Assembly (NCBI RefSeq): GCF_964656455.1
Contig: NC_135712.1
Location: 73,723,239 to 73,787,238 of the forward strand
Direction: 5' to 3'
DNA: 64,000 nucleotides
Source of the DNA: Halichoerus grypus
Taxonomy: Eukaryota; Chordata; Mammalia; Carnivora; Phocidae
Position 1 is the stretch's first letter, and each line of letters opens with the position of its first letter. The notes beneath the pieces are model-generated. The model saw only the letters and a program-made list of their open reading frames with translations, made no database searches and was not told the origin of the DNA. Position numbers and translations under genes: made by a program. Positions 23,080 to 34,833 of this stretch are shown piece after piece.

Positions 23080-23433
23080 GGAGCAGGAAGATGAGTGTCC
23101 GTTTTGGTAAGATTTCCTTAGCACCCAAGGGGCCGCTTTGCCCCTAGAAGGAAAGTACACGAATCCAGAGACGATGCAAAAGGAATGAAGATGACGTGGA
23201 GCAGGAAGATGAGTGTCCCTTTTGGTAAGATTTCCTTAGCACCCAAGGGGCTGCTTTGCCCCTAGAAGGAAAGTACACGAATCCAGAGACGATGCAAAAG
23301 GAATGAAGATGACGTGGAGCAGGAAGATGAGTGTCCCTTTTGGTAAGATTTCCTTAGCACCCAAGGGGCTGCTTTGCCCCTAGAAGGAAAGTACACGAAT
23401 CCAGAGACTATGCAAAAGGAATGAAGATGACGT
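23080..23433. repeat. 118-bp tandem repeat, three copies
   Basis: Units 23,080-23,197, 23,198-23,315 and 23,316-23,433 start GGAGCAGGAAGATGAGTGTC and end GGAATGAAGATGACGT. Copies 2 and 3 appear to differ only near the end of the unit (GACGATG versus GACTATG). Copy 1 also differs at GTCCGTTTT and GGGGCCGC. This is a very recent tandem amplification. Confidence 0.98.
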
Positions 23434-23959
23434 GGTGTGTTGTCCTCAGTCCCTTCTGATATGTCTACCTTCACATATAATAAACATGCTAGCAATCATA
23501 GTTATGGGTATGTAAAGCACTTAGCTATTTGTCCAGCACTGTCATGGGTCTTACCTTTTTTGGCTTCACAGAATCCCTGCCCCCAAACTCCACTCCCTCA
23601 CCACCATGAAGCACTAAGTCCTGTTCATTTTGTGAAGAGAGATGGTAGTAGTACTCAGTGGCTAAATGATGTACCTAGCTCAAACTGGGAAAGTAGGATT
23701 TCAAACCAAGCCTTTTTTATCCCTCCCAAACCCAAGCCTTTTTGACTTCTCATTTAGTACACTTACCTGTCTCTGTCCCTAACCTAACTGTGCATTCACT
23801 AGTTTGACTTCATAAATGGAGAATAATATATTTTTGGTTCTATTACTGCTTCTTTCTTCCACCTCTGTTCCCATATTTCATGAAGTCAAGACCATAGATC
23901 CTTTTGTATTTCTAGTTTCTATTCCATTCTCAGACTACGACAGGCATTGACAGACATTA

Positions 23960-24435
23960 GAAATCATGGTAGTTTAAAATATGTCCACAAATTCTTTGAC
24001 AGTCCCTTCAAAAGATGGAGCCTATTCTCCTGGAATGTGGGTTGGACTTAGTGACCCATTTCTAACAAGTAGAAAAAAGTGAAAATGGCAAAGTGTATCT
24101 TTAGAGATTAGATCATAAAAGGCACTGTGGCTTCCTCCTTGTTCTCTCCGCTGGATTGCTCACACTGAGGGAAGTTAGCTGCCATGTCATGAGGACACTT
24201 AGGAGGTCCTATGTAGAGGCCTTTGTGGTGAGAAACTGAAGCCCCTGGTCAACAATTTGGGAATAGATTATTTAGCCCCAGTCAGGCCTTCAGTTAATTA
24301 CTTAATGGCAGCCTCACAAAGGACCCTGAGTTAGAAATAGCCAGCCCTCCATGCCCAAAGTCCCACCTTACAGAAACTGAAAGATAAATGCTTGGTTTAA
24401 GTTCTGTTATGTAATAATGCACGAACTAATATAGA
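23960..24435 (+). mobile_element. MLT1-type LTR (ERVL-MaLR), sense
   Basis: Blocks resembling MLT1 occur in order: TTCTTTGACAGTCCCTTC, a GGAGCCTATTCTCCTGGAAT-type block, GGACTTAGTGACCCATTTCTAAC, AGATTAGATCATAAAAGGCA, and the 3' block CAGAAACTGAAAGATAAATG ending in TGTAATAATGCACGAACTAA. No internal region is seen. Confidence 0.65.
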
Positions 24436-24556
24436 AATGAGTGGACACTCACCCAAAGAGCTCCAGGCTCATGATGTTTCTGGTCGTTAATGTTAGTGGC
24501 TTAATGATATGAACTGTGATTTACAGACACCAGCTATTTCTCTGTTATTTTCTTTC

Positions 24557-24765
24557 AACTCCGAAAAAATGCACAGCAGTTTCAAGGGTTCCCCAAATTA
24601 TACAATTACCTGGGGATCATTTAAAAACCCACAATCTAACTCAATGAAATAGAACATCCTAAGGATGGGGTTTGGGAATTTATATTTAAAAAAAAAAGTG
24701 GAGATGATTCAGATGCAGACAGCCTCTGCTTGTCCAAGGAGTATCGTTTGGGAACCACTGGACTG
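24557..24765 (+). mobile_element. MER5/MER20-like DNA transposon remnant
   Basis: Contains ACCTGGGGATCATTTAAAAA, GGTTTGGGAATTTATATTTA, ATGATTCAGATGCAGACAGC and ends GGGAACCACTGG, consistent with a hAT-type TIR. Subfamily uncertain. Confidence 0.55.
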
Positions 24766-25689
24766 GAATGCTTTTTCCTTATTTCAGTTCTAATCATCAA
24801 GGTTGCTATGGATAATTACGTCGAGTTCTCTTGCAGCACCTCATCTTAGAGTCTTCTGCGGTAGGGGAGCGTGTCTTGGAATGAAGAATCATTGTCAGAG
24901 CTGCAGGTTGATTCCCCACAAGCTCCATCTTGTGCTTCGCATTGAGCCCATGTCAGACCAGGGGTGGGGGACTGCCTGTCCAGGCACCGCATGCGACCAA
25001 GAGCAGAGAACAGAGACAGGTTCCAGTGTAAATATTGAGTCTGATGCCTGGGATTAGTCTCAAAATCAGGCGTGTTTATGTTTGAGTATCTCCTTGTGTA
25101 TACAGACTTCAGAAGTTTCCTTTGAGAAAGGAAGGAGCCCAGAGGAGGGTCCGTAGCTATGGTGAACACTCTCTGGGGGAAACTTGTTGGCCTTCTAAAA
25201 TGAAGAAGTCCTAATCCCATAGTCTGGTCACTAGATGCTGACAGAGTTCTGGCAGAAACAGGGCATGTTCTGAAGGTGTTTTTTTAGTTATTCAATGAAA
25301 TATTATATCCTAATATAAAATCAGTTCTTCATCCAACGTGGATGCTCCTGGGTCCAGGAGCCATAGAGGAGCCCTGTGATGTACAGGCCTTTAACACAAC
25401 GGTAGAGATGAAGCTGGGCCTGGAATTGCACCTGCATATTCTTATGGACGATGGCTGAGGAGAAATAACACAGACAACATCTAGTATACGAAAATGTAAA
25501 TTTTGGCTAAGATCCTAAATATGACTCCGATCCTCAAAAAAACAGACAAAAGAAACAAAATTAGTTCTTCAAACATCATTACTGTGCCTTGGGTGTAGTT
25601 TCTGTGATGTACACCATCTGGATGTCTATGCCAAGTGTCAATGTTTGTTGTCTGATCTGCATTTTTCAAAGAGAGGAACTCCAGTGGTT
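24766..25689. other. Intron sequence without recognised element
   Basis: Unique-looking DNA between a MER5-like remnant and a MIR. The ORFs there (for example 25,220-24,846 minus) have no recognisable domain. Confidence 0.4.
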
Positions 25690-25850
25690 GAGTGTACCTA
25701 TTTCCCCTGTGAGCTCTGATCGAAAATCTCTCCTGGCACTAAGTCAGTGTGTGGCCTTGGGAAAGTCCTTTCCTGCTTTAGAACTCAAGTCTTCTCACTG
25801 AAGAAGAGAGAGATGTGGACAGATGATCCAAGTTCTCATCTAAACAGGTG
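25690..25850 (+). repeat. MIR fragment
   Basis: Sense MIR core: AAGTCAGTGTGTGGCCTTGG, GAAAGTCCTTTCCTGC, AAGTCTTCTCACTGAAGAAG. Confidence 0.5.
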
Positions 25851-25867
25851 AATCAGTTCAGCACTGT

Positions 25868-26270
25868 AGCTGACTAGGGCGACTCTAACAAAATACCGCA
25901 GACTGGGTGGCTTAAACAGCAGACTTATTTTCTCTTGTTCCTGGAGGCTGGGAATCCAAGATCAAGGTGTCAGCAGGTTTAATTTCCCCCGAGACCTCGC
26001 TCCCTGTCTTGCAGATGGCTTTCTTCTTACTGTATCTTCACATGGCCTTTCCTCTGTGCACGTGGGTTCTCTAGGTCTCTCTGTGCGTCGAATTTCCTCC
26101 TCTTATAAGGACACCAGTCAAATCGGATTAGGGCCCACCCTAGTGGCCTCATTTTAACTTCATTTCTTTAAAGGCTCCATCTTTAAATACAGTCACATTT
26201 GGAGATACTGGGGGTGAGAGCTTCAAAATAATGAATTGGGGGGAATACAGTTCAGCCCATAACAAGCATC
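25868..26270 (-). mobile_element. MLT1-type LTR (ERVL-MaLR), antisense
   Basis: The plus strand shows AACAAAATACCGCAGACTGG, GTGGCTTAAACAGCAGA, GGAGGCTGGGAATCCAAGAT, TCTTATAAGGACACCAGTCA, AGGGCCCACCCTAGTGGCCT and TTCAGCCCATAACA at the end. This is the reverse of the MLT1 pattern. It is the clearest of the four MLT1-type copies. Confidence 0.8.
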
Positions 26271-27559
26271 CAGATTACCTTCACAATTACTAGAGGCCCA
26301 CCGTGTAGTGCTGGCTGGGGGTAGGTGTGGGGCCCCTTTGGGTATCTATAGCAGAGGTAGAACAGACAGCGTAAACCCCCTCAAGGCATCTGGTCCTTTC
26401 CCCACTTTTCTAGAAACAAGTTCTGAGAGTATCTCTGTATGTCAGAAGAGTCAAAGTCACGGAAGGCTAACAATAAAGGGGACCTTCAAGTAATGCCCTT
26501 ATTTAACATTAGAGGAAGTGGGGGGGCTAGAGAGAGGGATTGCACTATGTTTATAATTAGATCTCTTGATTTATAATCCAGTTACATCTGCTCAAAGACA
26601 AATCAGAGTTCATAACCATAGTTTCTGACCTCAGTGTTGCTTCACTCCAGTACTCTGAGACACCCCAATTTAGGAGTGGTATGACATTTTTCCAAGCTCC
26701 AAGGAGGGGAGGATACAATGGTACTTCACTGGGATGTGCTAAGAACATTCCAAAAATAGTGACATTCTGTAATCAAAAGCTTTTTGTCCAGGAGAGGGCC
26801 TTTTTCAACACTTTCTTCTTGGTCTCCCAAGCGGGGCAGGTCTCTCACCATGAGATATAGGATCAAGGGTAGTAAATCTATAAATTGGCAAGAACAGCAA
26901 GAAGAAATAATAGAAGTGATCCACTGAATTTTTTAGTTTAATTTCGGGGTTAGGACTGGGAACGATTTTTGATGTCTAATTCTTTTAGAAACCAACAGAC
27001 TGTTGAAATGTTTTGAGAAATTACATTAAATTGTTATTATTTCTTCCTGGAATCCGTAAGTGGCTTGGGAATAGGAGATGTGACCTGGCACTTTCTCTGG
27101 GTTAAGTGGAATAAAATTTGCGAATACTGTTATATACTTTTAAGAATTTTTTTTTAAAGATCATGGGTAAATCAAATAAGAATAATCCTGTCAAATATCT
27201 GTACCTGTGATAGAAAACAATTGTTTACCTAATTCAACGGACATTTCCATTTGTCCTTTGAAAGAAATTCTGTGAGCATCACATTGGTGGTCCCTGTTTG
27301 TCTTACTCCCGAGATAAAATAATATATCCTTGTTAACCTACTGAGAGAAAGGCTGCCAACTTTTCCCAGAGTCTGAAACAGGGACATCTGTGTTTAAGCG
27401 CTGGCTACCTATTATTTATAAAGTCAATCATCTGAATGCAAAAATGGAGATATCTTTTAGTATTGTACAAGAATGATTTGCCACTTTTATTGTATGTCTG
27501 CTCTTCATGAGACACAATATTTGCACCACAGATCCACTCCCTGTTTTCAGAGGGTTCCA
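26271..27559. other. Unique intron sequence
   Basis: No named repeat seen. A+T-rich from about 26,880 to 27,480. Confidence 0.45.
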
Positions 27560-27720
27560 AAATGATTTATTCATTGGACAAATACTTAGCGAGGCTTCCT
27601 GTGCCGGGCTCTAGGGACAGAGCAGCGAACAACCGCCACAAAGACCTGCTCCTGCTCTCAGGGAGCTTTTATTTTAGGGAGAAAGATAGGCCTTTGTAAG
27701 ATAATTTCACCTTTGAAAGT
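27560..27720 (-). repeat. L2 fragment
   Basis: Contains TGATTTATTCATTGGACAAA, GGGCTCTAGGGACAGAGCAG and CTCTCAGGGAGCTTTTATTT in reversed L2 3'-end order. Confidence 0.65.
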
Positions 27721-27954
27721 AAAACTGCAAGTCGGGCTGAATTTCCCAAAAGAAAGGAACCTGATTCTAGGAGCTACAGGAGCAGGTAAGCAAGGAGCCT
27801 GCCCCCGGCTGGAAGGCTTCCCTGGGAACCTCATTCTGGCTGAGAAATGGTGGCGCAGGGGGAGGCTCAGCTGGGAGGCCTGAGCGGCAAGGGTCACACA
27901 GAGGAGGAGGAAGCCTGGAAAACCACAGGTTGGGAAGGAGAGAATTTGGATTTT

Positions 27955-28030
27955 TGTGTGTCTTCTTTCTTTTTCCAGTGTGACTCTGGGAAAAATCACT
28001 TCACTTCTTTGGACCTGATGTCCTTATTTG
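27955..28030 (+). repeat. MIR core fragment
   Basis: Contains GTGTGACTCTGGGAAAAATC, ACTTCACTTCTTTGGACCT and GATGTCCTTATTTGCATGA. Confidence 0.45.
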
Positions 28031-28084
28031 CATGAATCAGAGAATCTGAGGGACCTCAGAGGCCCTGAGCTAGATTCTCTTATT

Positions 28085-28215
28085 TACACAAATTGCCCAA
28101 GCACCTGCTGTGTACCAGACAGTCTGATTGGTCCTGTGATTCAAAGGTGAAGTTAATTGGGATCGTTGACCTCAAGCAGCTCAATCCAGCCATAGAGACA
28201 AACAGATGAGGCAAC
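28085..28215 (-). repeat. L2-like fragment
   Basis: Contains AAGCACCTGCTGTGTACCAG and CCATAGAGACAAACAGATGA, in reversed L2 order. Confidence 0.5.
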
Positions 28216-29734
28216 CAATTGTGGTGTGGTGTTGTGAGTGTCATGGGAAGACAGATGACAGTGGGATTAGCCCTGGTGGGAGGAGAATGGCAGCCTGAAG
28301 GACTTCACAGAGTAAAAAGATCTTTCCCCAGAAAACAGGGCAAAGTCAGCCTGGGCAGCCAGCATGGTATGAAACAATTCATGAAGGTTGGAAATACTCA
28401 CTGGGACAATACTGAGTAACACTAGTCTGTACTCTGAAGGATTGATAATGTAGGCATGTCCTTTTGGGATTCTGCATGCACTCCAATTTCCAAGGACGGC
28501 TATGGAAATCCTTGCCCCTAATCTTCTTGCTGTGGGAGGCTGGGGAAGAGTGGAAATGGTTCCCGTGCTCTGGCTTGGTTTCCCATCTGTCAGAAAATGC
28601 CCTTTACACAGCGGGGTGCTAGCCACTTAATTATTGTTTGTAGGATATTTCAAAGTTCAGGTCAAGGATGAATTTCTGTTGCAGAACTGAAGGCACACAA
28701 GTAAGATGTTTAAAAATGAAGTGCAAGGGGTGTTTTGTTTGCGGTTTTTTTGTTTTTTGTTTCAATTTTTTTTTTTTTTTGTCGGGAAGGATCTTACTGG
28801 CTTTTCTGTGCTTCCATAGTTGGGTCAGATTGTCAGAATATTCTATTATCCACCAGAGAAAGACAAGAAGAGCTTTTTTAGAGATGCTCTAAAATTATTT
28901 TCTCTTTATTCTCTTAAGTATTTGGCTTGAATAGGAAATAGAGTCTCCTTGCCAAGATACAGTTAGCGTTCCTGCTGTGTGTTAAGGGATTGGCATGAGA
29001 GGAGAAAGCCCACGCAACTTGAAGTGTTGCTGGAAACTGGGTTGTGGTCGCTGAATCTAAATGTGATGAGAAACAGAACAAAACAAACTAACAGGACTGA
29101 TTGTAAAATGTGTTCCCTTTCCTACCTTCCAAAAGGACTCGAAGGTCTTGAAAGAAAAAAGACCTGAGTATACACATTAAATATAGGACAGAGCCGAAAC
29201 CTCACAAGAAGTTTTGTCTAGCAGCAACTGGATTTTTGTTTGCTTTTTTTTTGATCAAGGTATAGAACTATTGTTAGTATTGTTCTTGTTTGGGGGCATG
29301 AATTTTAGGTGAAAGATTCCTGGCAGTCTAAGCAAAAAAGGGAAAATTGGTTGCCTAGCAACTTGCATTGACTGATAAAAAAGAAAGCAGGTCAGCCTGT
29401 CAGGAGATCTAGTCTTTAATATATTTATTATGCTGATTTTTGTACTGTAAATATTGAAGCATAGAAGTTTCCATAGCTTCCGTAAGTTTTCCAGCCAATG
29501 GCAAACTCTCGTGGGTGAGACAGCTTTTTTTTTTTTTTTTTCTTTCTTTATTTGATGGACAGTGAGAGAGGGCTTTTTTACATTGACCTTCGGTAAAATC
29601 TTATACTGGGTCGAAGGCATTTTTTAATATGGGGACATAGCTAAGGAGTCCAGGTTTGCAGTTGTCTATTATGATTTGATACAAGGAAAAATATCAGTAA
29701 GTGGATGGATATCACCGTGTTTCAATCCATGTTT
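28216..29734. other. Mostly unique intron sequence with T-rich tracts
   Basis: T-runs at about 28,768-28,780 and 29,525-29,540. The latter, followed by TTTATTTGATGGACAG, could be a badly degraded antisense SINE tail. Contains the RFX-type palindrome. Confidence 0.4.
29350..29362. promoter_or_regulatory. RFX X-box-type palindrome
   Basis: GTTGCCTAGCAAC fits the X-box pattern RYYNYY-N-RRNRAC at every position. It lies in apparently unique DNA. A motif match alone does not show binding. Confidence 0.45.
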
Positions 29735-29748
29735 GAAAACCTGTGTGT

Positions 29749-29933
29749 AGGGGCGCCTGGGTGGCTCAGTCGGTTAAGCGTTCTGCCTTCGGCTCAGGTC
29801 ATGATCCCGGGTCCTGGGATCGAGCCCCGCATCAGGCTCCTTGCTCTGCGGGAAGCCTGCTTCTCCTTCTCCCTCTCCCTCTGCTGCTCCCCCTGCTTGT
29901 GTTCCCTCTCTCTCTCTGTCAAATAAATAAATA

Positions 29934-29967
<34 letters not shown>
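29749..29967 (+). mobile_element. Can-SINE, sense
   Basis: Complete head (GGGGCGCCTGGGTGGCTCAG), CT-rich middle, AAATAAATAAATAAAATC and a ~27-base poly(A). Perfect 14-bp duplication GAAAACCTGTGTGT at 29,735-29,748 and 29,968-29,981. The long uninterrupted poly(A) points to a young copy. It appears to split an older MER5-like fragment. Confidence 0.97.
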
Positions 29968-29970
<3 letters not shown>

Positions 29971-29989
29971 AACCTGTGTGTTCACAAGA

Positions 29990-30150
29990 ACGGCCTGGGG
30001 GCCTTGTTACAATATGGATCCAATGCCTGCTTCAGACTTGCTGAATCAAAGTCTCTAGCAAGGGGCCCAGGTGTATATTTAACAAATGCACCAGGTGATT
30101 TCTTAGGCCCGAGCACGTTTAGGGAGCACTGCCACAAATGGCTTTCCTTG
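29990..30150 (+). mobile_element. MER5/MER20-like remnant, split by a Can-SINE
   Basis: Contains a GGGGGCCTTGTTACAATATG block, CTTCAGACTTGCTGAATCA, TGTATATTTAACAAATGCAC and CACCAGGTGATTTCT. The left part probably lies before the SINE at 29,749. Confidence 0.45.
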
Positions 30151-30544
30151 ACTTTTCCCCCCTCAGTTGGGCTTTGTAACAGTCATTTTGAGCATAAATG
30201 GTGATAGGCGCCTGAGGCGAGAGGTGACGAAGCCCAGCGGAGCCAGTTTAATTAGCTGGTCTGGAGCCATACTGTCATTCCGCTTCCTCCAGCCGAGGTG
30301 CTTCAGGATGCTGCCCGTCAGCCCCTCCAGGTGCCTTCTCATTTGTAACGCCATTGATCCTTAGAACATCTCTGTGTGGTGGGCAGAACAAGTATAACAC
30401 CGTATTTCATCCATTTTACATCTCTAAAATTCATATGCATTTTAGAATTGATGATGTCGGAATTCGGTGGCACTTTTTGTCTTAGTGATATATAAAATAA
30501 TAGTGCGTCTTTCTAGTCAGAGGTGTCAGAGATCTGATAAACTG

Positions 30545-30664
30545 TAGTTGCTCTTTTTCCAGAGGAGGCGCCTGAGACACCAAGGAGGTGATGTGACCGT
30601 GGAGATCCACCACCAGTTGGGGGAGCCCAGGCTCAGACCCAGTGCTCTGTCCTTGAGGTAGTTA
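30545..30664 (-). repeat. MIR fragment
   Basis: Contains TCCAGAGGAGGCGCCTGAGA and GAGCCCAGGCTCAGACCCAG, then CAGTGCTCTGTCCTTGA, in reversed MIR order. Confidence 0.45.
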
Positions 30665-31150
30665 TTAATGGCTGAGTAACCAGCTATCCCAAGACGTGGT
30701 GGCTTAAAACAGCATTGAACATTTATTATCTCCTACAGTTTCTTGGGGGCAGGCATTTAGGATTGGCTTAGCTGGAGTCTTCTGGCTTGAGGCCGCTCAT
30801 GAAGTTGCAGATATGATGTCAGATGTACATTCAACTGCCAGCTTGACTGGGGCCGAGGGTTCCACGTACAGGTGGGCGCACTCACGTGGTTGGCCAGTTG
30901 GTGCCGACACCAGAGGGAGGCCTCAGTTCATCTCCGTGTGGGCCTCTCCACGAGTTCTTCAGAGTGCCCACAATGTAGTGACCAGCTTCCCCCAGAGCAG
31001 GTGATCCAAGGGACCGAGGCAGGAAAACGTTAAATGCCTTTTATGACCTCACTACACAAGTTTCATGCTGTCAGCGCTGAACACAGACCTGACTCTGTTC
31101 GAGGGGACCACACAAGGGCACAGATATCAGAAAGTGAGGCTCACTGGGGG
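30665..31150 (-). mobile_element. MLT1-type LTR (ERVL-MaLR), antisense, diverged
   Basis: The plus strand has GTGGCTTAAAACAGCATTGA, TTTATTATCTCCTACAGTTT, TTGGCTTAGCTGGAGT, GCAGATATGATGTCAG, GAGGCCTCAGTTCATCTC, GGGCCTCTCCACGA and CTTTTATGACCTCACTACAC in MLT1 antisense order. The ends are approximate. Confidence 0.65.
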
Positions 31151-31254
31151 CTGGCTCTTTCCTTCACACCACACTGCTTTTCCAATATTGTACTGTCCTG
31201 ATCAGCTTGGCCCTCTCATATTCTTAGGTCAGGTTCTTGAATGGAATGAATGAA

Positions 31255-31400
31255 AACTCTTTGGGATTTATGTCCCATTCCGGCACTTCTGAAATTTTAA
31301 TGTGCCTACAAATTCCCCAGGCCTCTTCTTAAAACAGACTCTGACCCGGTTGGTTTAAAGGCAGCCTGAGATTCTGCATTCTGACCGGCTCCCCTATAAT
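31255..31400 (+). mobile_element. MER20-like DNA transposon remnant
   Basis: Contains GGCACTTCTGAAATTTTAAT, GTGCCTACAAATTCCCCAGG and CTGAGATTCTGCATTCTGAC in the order seen in MER20-type elements. Confidence 0.5.
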
Positions 31401-32224
31401 GCCCTTGCCTCTGGCTCTTCTTTTTTTTTTTGTCTGAGAGGCAGATGGTTTGGGGAGAAGGAACTAGGGGAACCAGCCTATTTCGCTAAGTTGGTGGAGG
31501 GAAGGAGAGGTACGACGCGGATAAGAGCCCCTGCGTTATTAGGTAGGCAGTTAACTGCAGCTGTGAGCCTCTTCACAGTGAAGGTCAGGTTTCAGACAGC
31601 AACAGCTGGGTGCTCAAAATGGCGAGGTAATTAGCTTGCGGGGGGCGGGGCTGGGGGTGGGATGGAACACAAACAGTGCTTAAAATGAAACGTGTCAATG
31701 CATTATTCAGAGCTCAGATGCCCATCGGTGCATTCCTCATCCTCCTTTCTCGCCTCTCCCCTCTCCCTCTTATGCACACACATGAGCACTCAGGAAACCT
31801 CTAGACCCACAATATATATTTCCCTGAATAAACTGAAAATCAGAGCTGAAATCCCATAAGTGCTCCCACTTTAAGCTGCTTTGCTGTGATCTAGAATGCT
31901 GGTCTAGGCACTCTGCCTTTCTTCTTGCCCACGGCAAACCTTCTGCCCTGTGTCTTTCTACACATCAATTAACAGGAGCTTATTAAACGGTAAGCTCGGC
32001 AAGGGGGGAGCTGTGTCTTTTTTGTTCATCTCTCTCTATGTCATACCACACACATACGCATACATTATAAATGAATGGAGGAGTGAATAAACCATCCTAA
32101 CATGAAAGGGAGACCTTGAAACTGGTGATGGAACACGGGGACCTCCAGATGGAGGTCGCTAGGGACCTTGGTGGGGACCTTGGGAAGGGGATCAAGTTTA
32201 TCACCTACCACTTCCTTATCAGCC

Positions 32225-32400
32225 ACGCCAGTCGTTAACTGTAGAAGCTGTTTACTGAGTACTTACTATGTGCCAAGCACGTCCACCATTAATCCTCCAA
32301 CGGCCTGGGAGGAAGATAATTATCACCCCCGGTTTGCAAAGAGGAAACCAGGCGTGTGAGATTTCCTTATACAGCTAGTAGGTGGTAGTTGTGGGGTCTG
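32225..32400 (-). repeat. MIR fragment
   Basis: Contains TTACTGAGTACTTACTATGT, GCCAAGCACG, GGAAGATAATTATCACCCCC and ATACAGCTAGTAGGTGGTAG. One of the clearer MIRs. Confidence 0.7.
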
Positions 32401-32639
32401 TCTCCAAATTATGGTGGTTTCAACCTGAAGCTGTTACTTGGTGCCCGCCATCGCAGGATAAGATGTCCAGAGGAGACAACAGAATGGCAGACTATCAAAG
32501 CTGGAAGGGCTCTCGACATTGAGTTCCTGTACTCACTCTGCGTCTGCCCTCGGTGCTGTGGGGGCTCCTGAGCTGCAAGAGTCCACACGTTAATGGGACG
32601 TGGATAGACATCGCGGTCATTAGCTGAGGCTACCCATTA

Positions 32640-33275
32640 AATACCAACCAGTCCATGTGGGTCTGGTGGGCATGCCACATGGTTCAGCCACTTTGGGAGA
32701 CAATGGGACACTTTGTAAGAAAGTTAAACACATCCACTTAACAAATGGCACAGCTATCACACTCCTGAGTATTTATGTGAGAGAAATGGAATGTATGTCC
32801 ACATAAAGACCTGTACACCAACGTTTGCAATACTTTTATTCATATTAGCAAAAAACTAGAAACAACCCAAGTGTGTGTCAGCTATTGAGTGGATAAACAA
32901 AGTGTCATATCCATGCAACGGATGGCAATAAGAAGGAGCAAGCTATTGATTTGATGAATTCATTGATATGGATGAATCTTAAAAGTGTCACACTAAGTGA
33001 GAGAAGCCAGCCATGAAAGGCTACATGCTTTGTCATTTATGTGTGGGTCAGGAAATGGCAAAACTATAGGGACAGAAGTCAAGTCAGAAAAGTCTGGGGC
33101 CTGGGAAGGGGATTGACTGCAAAGGGGCATGAGGAAATGTGAGGGGGTGATGGAAATTTTCTGTGTCTTAATTGTGGCTCTAGTTATAAAACTGTAAACC
33201 TTTGTCAGACTCATCAAATTGTATCAAGGGGTTGAATTTTATTGTCTATAAGTTATACCTCAGTAAACATAACTT
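32640..33275 (+). mobile_element. Ancient L1 (L1M/L1ME-type) 3' end, sense
   Basis: Seen in order: AAGTTAAACACATCCACTTA, TATTTATGTGAGAGAAATGG, CTAGAAACAACCCAAGTGTG, GTGGATAAACAAAGTGTC, GATATGGATGAATCTTAAAA, AAAACTATAGGGACAGAAGT, GATTGACTGCAAAGGGGCAT and a TTATACCTCAGTAAA end. No intact reading frame. Confidence 0.85.
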
Positions 33276-33849
33276 AAAAAATATCAGCCAGTCCACACCC
33301 ACCATTTTCTAGATGGGAACACTTGGCCCACATGAGGAAATGACTTGCTACAGCAGATAGGAGTTGGGAATACAGGTTTCTTGGCCCCAGCCCTGAGGCT
33401 GAAGTGAGCTTGAACCTTGGCCTCCTGTCTTAGACCACAGCACATTCTAGATAGGCCAGGAGTGCTGATCCCCAGCTCTCAGTGCAGCACTGAGTGTGAC
33501 TTTTAAAAAAAACACCCTCTACTGTGCTGCTCATCAGGCTGTTGACCTGCAATGGGCTGGAGGGCTCCTAATTAGAATAAAAAAAGTAAATTTGCATTTA
33601 GCCAGAATCCAAGAATATATAACTCCAATAATAAACCCCTATGTACATATTCCATTCCACTTTTTTAGGAAAGGGGGGAAAATGGCAAAACAGGATGTTA
33701 ATGTATTTGGAATGGTGCCTTGTAGGACATCACCACCCAGTCAGTCCAGAAAGAACAAAATATCATGGAGATTTACACCAACATCTTGTTGCAGAGAGCA
33801 GGTGCAATTTGGAGTGAAGCCAGTCCCGATTTTAGTTCCTAAATCTTTT

Positions 33850-33960
33850 CCTTTCTAGCATCATGTCCTTGGGTAGCCACTTAATTTCTCTGTCTGCAAG
33901 ATAGTGACCATAATTCCTACCTCACAAGGTTTTTATGATGTGTAAATCAGAGATTGGGAA
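33850..33960 (+). repeat. MIR fragment
   Basis: Contains CTTGGGTAGCCACTTAATTT, CTCTGTCTGCAAGATAGTGA and CCTACCTCACAAGGTTTTTA in sense MIR order. A separate weak reversed MIR-like piece lies at about 33,290-33,400. Confidence 0.6.
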
Positions 33961-34819
33961 ATAGAACTCCAAGCCTGGGTGTGATGGACTTCTCTAGTAC
34001 ATTCATCACTGGGCCATGTGCTTTACATACATTATCTGAAACTTTAACAGCCACGATCCCCATTGTGGAGATGATCACCTGATGGTAGATAATCTGCCAG
34101 CAATTAGACCACCTGGCCAGAACCACTGGGCTGTGTGTAGATTGCAGTGAATGATGGTGGATCCGAATTGAGCCCTGTTTATAAAATAATTGGGTAGGGA
34201 GATTGGGAAGAAGTGAAATTCTGCTTCTTAGTTTGAAAGAAAGCATTATTATTGTTATTATTATTTGCTTTTTAAGAAAGAATGGGAAAACAATTGAGGC
34301 TAAAATGAGGGCCCTGAGTGAGTGTTTAACTCCCAATTGAAGAGAAGGTGTCTTCCCCGGTCTCAGCTTCACTTAGCCTCCTCTCTTTGTCCAGGAGAAA
34401 TAACCCAACAGCCCAAGAGACCTTGTGCTATTTAGGGCCCAGCTAAAACCAGGGAGCCAAGGAGACTTTCCATCTACCCCTCAGCAGCCTGACCCTCTGC
34501 AGACATTCTCTGAACTCTCAAACCCTGCCTGTCTTCTGAGATTCAGAGGCTGGCTTAAGACTTAACTGAATAGGGTTGATTTTATTATCTTGTTTGTTTT
34601 TCTTCTTTGATAGCTGGAATAACATACCAAGTATGTTTTCCATCTTCGTTTAAAAATCTTTCCCAGTCTGTCACCCAGCCGGTATCAGCCTAGATTTACA
34701 AAACACCAACTAGTTTTAATAACCTAAGACAACTAGGAAAATGCCAACTGGCAAACTTACCAAAGACCATAGAATTGGATGTTTAAATTCCTCCATTATG
34801 TTTTTCATGTGCCTGGACT
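33961..34819. other. Intron sequence without recognised element
   Basis: Contains a short ATT-rich simple repeat near 34,244-34,266. Otherwise nothing recognised. Confidence 0.4.
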
Positions 34820-34833
34820 CAGCCTTCCTTTTC

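Noticed and set aside
23080..23433. Regular direct repeats considered as a CRISPR-like array
   Set aside because: Units are contiguous with no variable spacers, and the context is a mammalian intron; this is a plain tandem repeat.
29520..29575. T-run followed by TTTATTTGATGGACAGTGAG, considered as a twelfth (truncated) Can-SINE
   Set aside because: Only the tail-like part is visible and no target-site duplication is seen. Too weak to annotate as an element.
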